A stretch of DNA of 64,000 bases, taken from NCBI RefSeq assembly GCF_013426205.1, contig NC_089424.1, positions 620,001 to 684,000 of the forward strand, in the 5' to 3' direction. The notes beneath the pieces were generated by a model, which was given only the letters and a program-made list of their open reading frames with translations, ran no database searches and had not been told where the DNA came from. The DNA comes from Metarhizium brunneum (Eukaryota; Ascomycota; Sordariomycetes; Hypocreales; Clavicipitaceae). This document shows positions 58,381 to 64,000 of the stretch, one piece after another. Position 1 is the first letter of the stretch, and each line of letters starts with the position of its first letter. The translations under genes were made by a program, and so were the position numbers.

Positions 58381-61300
58381 ATGTACCCTAAAATGGCAAA
58401 TGAAAAAGCAGCGCTCGAGTTTTGGAGCTCAAAGCTACAAGCAGCTGAACCATGCATCCTAACATTGTCAAACCGATCTACGGCTGCACCAAGCTCGTCG
58501 ACGATCGAGGCGGTGACGATCGACTTGGAAGAGATAGGGAATTCTTGGAGCGAATATTTCAATGTCTGCAATGTCTCAACGTCAGCCATTCTCATGACAG
58601 CATGGGGTATGGTCCTACACACATATACGGACTCGGATGAGGTTTGCTTTGGTCATACATTCACAACACGACAGAAACCGGTTAATGGTCATGACGCCCT
58701 CAACGGGCCTCAGGTTAATATATTGCCTTTCTTTCTTGAGTTTGAAGGAGAAGCAACCTTACTAGAGACTGTCCGAAAATCGCAGTTGGACTTGGCCGAT
58801 GCGCAGTCAAATCAAGACGTTTCTTTGGCCGAGATTTGCAGCCACATGGGCATGGAAACTAATGCATTGTTCAACACATGTATGCTCTTTTCTTCGGATG
58901 AACAAACTCCGCCGGACGCAGCACCTGACATATCTTCCCAAGAAGTCACCTTGATGGAAGGCTGCCCGCAGGTGAGACCACAAAGATGTAAGATTTATGC
59001 CAGATGCGCTAACATCTGTAGTATGATATCATTATTCACGTATCGTCTTCAAAACAATGCGTTTTGTTGTATCAGAGCCATTATTTGTCAAATGATCAAG
59101 CTGTCCATATTGCGGGCGCACTGAGAGTTGCACTCACATCCATTATCGATTCGCCGCATTTGGTTACGGAAAAAGTCGAAATTTTCAGCCCAGTCGATGA
59201 AAATAAAATATCGCAATGGAATGAAACGGCACCCGTGGCATCAGAATCTTGCCTCCATGATCTCATCAACCAGCAATGTGATTTACATCCGGATTCGCTT
59301 GCCGTTGTTGCCTGGGATGGTTCCTTCACATACGGGGAGCTCGACCGTCTTTCGAATACTCTTGCGCAAAGACTTTTTCTTGAAGGCATAGGACCAGACG
59401 TTTTCGTTGCCATATGCGCCGATCGATGCAAGTGGATTCCGGTTGCTATGCTAGGAATCATCAAAGCTGGCGGTGCTTTTTGTGCTCTTGACCCATCACA
59501 CCCCCCCAGCCGTTTGAAGGAGATGTGCAAGGCCTTGGGGTCGAGTATGGTAATAACAACTGCGGATGATGCCCAGAAGGCCGATGAACTGGCGTTAACT
59601 ACCATCGTCCTCGGGGATGATTCGATGACAGAGCCGAATGGCACAAAGTTCAGCCTAGAACGACCATCATCGTCCAAAACGCGGCCGAGCCATGCACTTT
59701 ACTCTGTGTTTACATCAGGCTCTTCAGGAAACCCAAAGGGAGTTGTCATCGAACATCGCTCATTCGCTTCGACTGCACTAGCATCGTTGAAGCCTCTCAA
59801 TATTCGACCAGAGGACCGTATACTCCATTTCGCCTCCTACGCATTCGATCTTAGCGTTTTTGAAGTCCTCACAGCCCTCACCGCCGGGGCATCGGTAGCT
59901 ATTCCGTCAGAAAAGGCGCGCATGGAGTTTTTACCTCGAGCCGCAACAGAGCTTGAGGCTACATGGACATTTCTCACACCCACGGTAGCGCGTATGTACC
60001 GGCCTAGCGATTTCCCTACCTTGAGAACAATATCGCTCGGTGGCGAGCTGGTTCAGACATCGGATATCGAATTTTGGGCATCAAAGAATCTCATTACCGG
60101 CTATAACCCTGCCGAGTGCTGTCCTCTCGGTATTTCCGGCCCAGCTAACCTCTCCGAGGCTAACTTCCTAGGCTGGCCATTTGTTTCGCATGCGGCTTGG
60201 GTCGTGGATACTCGAGATTTTCAAAAGCTGGTGCCCGTGGGTGCCATCGGCGAGCTTATTATCGAGGGACCGGCTGTGGCACGCTGCTATCTACACGACA
60301 AGCAAAATGCTCTGCCCGATTCGCCGTTTATCATTTCCCCTCCGCGGTGGTTGACTCGTTTCCGCGGCGAGGCATCGCCAGATGCCCGCCTGTATCGAAC
60401 GGGAGATTTAGTACGTTATGGTTTCAATGGCGCCGTGCACTACATTGGACGCAAAGACTTCCAGATAAAAATTAGGGGACAGAGGGTAGAGCTGGGAGAA
60501 ATTGAATCTCAACTACGCACAGCTTTCTCTGCTGGAAATCATTGCGTGGCCGTTGAAGCGGTGAAACTTTCCGGCTGGACCACTCTCGTCGCATTCATAT
60601 CCATGAATTCATCGGATTCTGTCACAAATCGGGATGCTGCGCCAACTGTACGCTTGCAAGATATAACACAGGAATTAGAAATCTACGTCGGAGGCGTAGC
60701 AACCAAACTACGGGGTATTCTGCCTGCTTCTATGATTCCAGCTGCTTTCTTGCCTGTTACTCACATACCGGTTTCGAAAAGCGGAAAGGTCGATCGCAAG
60801 CAGTTGAGAGCTTTGGCGTCTTCATTATCTCCGGAGGTCCTATTTCGCTCCAAGGGTGAGTCGACAAGTGGGAATTTACCAGAGACAGACGACGAGCGTC
60901 GCTTGCAAGCCCTCTTTGCACAGGTATTGGGCATATCGCCTAGCAATATCACTGCAGATAGCGACTTCTTTCGCTTGGGCGGCGATTCCGTGCAGGCGAT
61001 GAAGCTCTTGGCGCTGGTTTCCCAGGAAGAGCTCTTTGGTCTTACATACAGCGACATTTTCCAACATCCCAGACTGAGAGATATGCTCAACGCATCTAGA
61101 TCAAGATCTAGTTTCATAGACAGCGATGACGAAACAGTTTCTACCGACTCCGGCCTTACTCCGTTTTGTCTTGTCAAAGACGCGAACACACTGATCGATA
61201 TCGCGAGTGATCAGTGTGGTATAAATAAAGGAAACATTGAGGATATATATCCCTGCACCTCTACCCAGGCGAATATCATGGCCTCAGCCGCTCCAGATGG

Positions 61301-63953
61301 AGATCCGTGCGTGTCAATTCGATCATTCAAGTTGCAACATAATATTGATAAAGCCCTCGTCAAACAAGCATGGAGTATTACCAGTCAAGGCCATTCAATC
61401 CTTCGAACGCGCATCATCCAGAGCAAGACTGGAGCCTTTTTTCAAGTCGTTGTAAGAGAAGATATCTGCTGGTCAGATTATACAGATGGCGATGATTCGA
61501 ATTCCCGATTCCGCCCATCTTTTGCCTTGGGAAGCCCGTCAGTCCAGCTCTGTTTTATGAAAGGGCGGCTATACGTCGCTATCCACCATGCACTTTACGA
61601 TGCTTGGTCATTGTCACGGCTGCTAAATGAAGTTGATGAGGCCTATTGTCAGCTCTCAGTCCGGCAGCTGCCTCCGCTGAATCGCTATGTGAAGCATGTA
61701 GCAGAATCGTTAGACTCTGTGGCTTCATTTTGGAAAGCAGAGTTGGAAGATGCTCATCCCGCACATTTTCCTGAGCTGCCCTCGAACAAAGCCAATCTGG
61801 AAACAATATCAACACCGACGAAATCGATCGGCACTACCATGCCCATCGATTCAGAACGCAGGAGCAACGTGGAATACGAGCTACAGTTAGCATGGGCAAT
61901 AACTTGCTACAGTTACACCAAGAATGAAGACGTAATATTCGGAATTGTTTCCTCTGGCAGAAATATACCCCTCGAGGGCGTAGACAAGATGCTCGGTCCC
62001 ATCTTTGGCATCACGCCACTTCGAGTTCCCATCGATCCAGCTGAGGAGGTGGCAGAAGCCATAGAAGAGCTGCAGTACCGGTCAGAGGAACAGGCAGCGT
62101 ACACTCACCTCGGTTTACACCGAATCAGTCAACTCGGACAAACGGCTGCAGCAGCTTGCCGGTTCCAGACGTTGCTCGTCGTTGAGCCCAATGAGTCGGA
62201 GATTCAAGGGACATGGTTTTGCGACCATGAGATCATCTACGATTCTATCGAGCCTAGGCATCATTCATTGACGTTGAAATGCCTAGTCAAGCCCAGATTC
62301 GTAGATGTGACGGCAATTTTCCACCAGTCAATCTTGCCTGACGCCCAGAAGCAAGACATCTTGCTGCGATTCCAACACATTTTCCAGCAAATTCATACGT
62401 CTGACGCCCCGGACTCTACCATAATGGATATTGACACGGAAACCCCGCAAAATTTCGACGGTATTCAACATTCGAGCCTGTTTGTGAAAAACGTTGGCAG
62501 TGACTACACAACAGCCAATCAGCTGCATAACAGAGATATTTTCTTATGCAACTCGCCCAAGAGCGAAATTAATCATAGCCCAAGTATGGTTGAACATGCT
62601 CTAGAAGAAGTAGCTCAAGCTCAAAACTCGTCGTGTCGGACCGGCACAAGATTGGAAAGCCAGCAGCTTGCTCAGGCATCAGAAGCAGTAAACCTTGTGG
62701 CTGAGATAGATCGATACGATGGCACCATAGCAATTGCGCAGCAGGAAGAACTTGCTAGTGCCAAAAGAAGCTCACGAGCCGACGACCTGTATTTCAAGCC
62801 GCATGCCGGCATGTCAATTACGGTATTTCTAACCGGCTCCAACGGCTTTATCGGAACAGAGGTTCTTCGCCAACTTCTTGAGAATCACAATATTCGCCGC
62901 GTCATTGCCCTGGTGCGCGGTAGCTCAGCGCAGGAAGCGAGAAGCCGCACAATCGATTCTGCAAAAAAGGCACTATGGTGGACGGACGGCCATGGTGAAA
63001 AGCTTGATGTGTGGCCTGGCGACCTATCACTGCCGCACTTGGGGCTTGATTCTGAGCACTGGAGCATTCTTGAAGACGGCACGACAGTCGACGCGGTTAT
63101 TCACAACGGAGCTTCGGTGCACTGGCTGAAGAGCTACGCGGCTTTGGAAGGAACCAACGTCCGGTCGACGGCAGAATTGCTGCGTATTGCGGTAAAGACG
63201 CCCCATGTGAGATTTACATATGTCTCGAGCGGCAGGTACCAGGACCCCGTGGAGGAAGTTGAGGAACAAGTGGCGATGCAGTTTGCTGCAGGGGGCATCC
63301 CCTACAGCCAGACCAAGTTTGTCGCCGAGTCTCTTGTCAGGCGCGCGGCAGCACGCATTCCGTCTAGACTTTCGAATCTCGCAGTTGCTAGCTTGGGGCT
63401 TGTGATTGGCACGCCGACCGAGGGCGTTGTTAACTCGGATGATTACATCTGGCGACTGGTTGCGGCGTGTATCAAGGCGGGTGTGTGCAATGCCGATGAA
63501 CTCGATAAGTGGTTTCCGGTCTCCGATGTGGCACGTACGGCGAGTATCATAGTTGATACGGTGTTGGAGCCTGTGACAACATCTGCTCCTGTGAAACAAG
63601 TCACTGGTGGAATTACGTGGCGGGAGATTTGGGATATTGTCACGGAAATGGGTTATACTATCGAAAGTAGGCCTGCCATGGATTGGATGAGGGCTATTCG
63701 TCAGGACATTGAAGTTGAGAGAGAGCATCACCCTCTTTGGACGCTGGCGCAAATGATTGAAGGGAGCATCGACAACAAAGAGCCCATGTGGGCAGCGAGT
63801 TGGTGCGGAAACCAAGCTGCATCCGTGAGGTTAAAGGGGGCTGTAAAACACAGCATTCAGTTCCTGGGTGAGATTGGTTTCATCCCAAAGTCTGGTCTCA
63901 AGGTCCAAGAGCAAGTACATAAAATACATAGAGGTGCGTTTTCTAGATCATAG
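58381..63953 (+). CDS. lpsC: NRPS with A-T-C-reductase order, LpsC
   Basis: LpsC is the monomodular NRPS that joins lysergic acid (from LpsB) to an amino acid, expected alanine, and releases the product. Two exons, 58381-58971 and 59022-63953, joined over a 50-base intron, give about 1840 residues. An N-terminal half condensation-like segment (1-210) is followed by the adenylation domain (TSGSSGNPKG near 428; hand-read code D-L-F-F-S-G-G-P-L) and the thiolation domain (FFRLGGDSVQAMKL near 847). A full condensation domain comes next, with HHALYDAWS near 1052. A linker of about 140 residues precedes an NADPH reductase domain (TGSNGFIGTEVL near 1468, YSQTK near 1625). The start could also be the ATG at 58393. 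A possible extra intron at 63934-63974 would change the last seven residues and carry the gene past the window end. Confidence 0.88.
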
Positions 63954-64000
63954 TTATAATCATATGACATACAGCTGCTAGTCCCGCGCTCACTTGGAAA

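Noticed and set aside
61585..61611. LpsC condensation motif HHALYDA as a sign of an inactive domain
   Set aside because: The final Gly-to-Ala change is common among fungal condensation domains, and both His and the Asp are present, so inactivity cannot be claimed from this.
1..64000. tRNA, rRNA, CRISPR, insertion sequence or bacterial operon features
   Set aside because: No T-arm/acceptor pair, rRNA core or regularly spaced repeats were found by eye, and the gene structure is eukaryotic.

Overview
The window is nuclear DNA from a filamentous ascomycete, most likely a clavicipitaceous fungus (Hypocreales) such as Metarhizium or a close relative. Genes are split by short introns of about 45-125 bases with GT...AG ends and CTAAC-like branch sites. 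Several proteins belong to fungus-specific families, and the right half is a lysergic-acid-type ergot alkaloid cluster. The genus is inferred from the gene set (an EasO-type oxygenase, LpsB and LpsC together, and an isomerase-type EasA), not from a marker gene.

Left half (1-31.7 kb). This is ordinary and accessory genome. In order: a broken class I mannose-6-phosphate-isomerase-like gene; a seven-helix rhodopsin/PTH11-like membrane protein; the WD40 protein CMR1, head to head with an Mtf2-like mitochondrial protein; a repeat-bearing gene desert; a small secreted collagen-like, probably GPI-anchored protein; a PLAC8 protein; an unrecognised gene; a decayed FHA-kinase relic; a chromodomain ORF; a GNAT acetyltransferase; another unrecognised gene; a glutathione S-transferase; a dynamin-like GTPase; a cupin; a medium-chain reductase; and an ACT-domain protein.

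Right half (32.6-64 kb). Eleven cluster genes, all apparently intact, run in the order easO(-), dmaW(-), easG(+), easF(-), easE(-), easD(+), easC(+), cloA(+), lpsB(-), easA(+), lpsC(+). Established pathway knowledge assigns them as follows. DmaW prenylates tryptophan and EasF N-methylates the product. EasE and EasC form chanoclavine-I, and EasD oxidises it to the aldehyde. EasA (here with Phe176, the isomerase type) and EasG give agroclavine. CloA oxidises agroclavine towards lysergic acid. LpsB loads lysergic acid, LpsC adds an amino acid (expected alanine) and carries a reductase domain, and EasO is a Baeyer-Villiger-type enzyme expected to divert the product towards lysergic acid alpha-hydroxyethylamide. 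lpsA, easH and easP are not in the window and could lie beyond the right end. No pathway-specific transcription factor is seen.

Most exon joins were worked out by hand. Those described as frame-consistent were checked so that exon lengths sum to whole codons; none was tested against transcripts. The points most worth a second look are the adenylation-thiolation-condensation-reductase order of LpsC, the two small 3' exons of dmaW, the complete seven-exon easO at the cluster edge, the collagen-like surface protein, and two pseudogenes whose stop codons mostly fit C-to-T or G-to-A decay.
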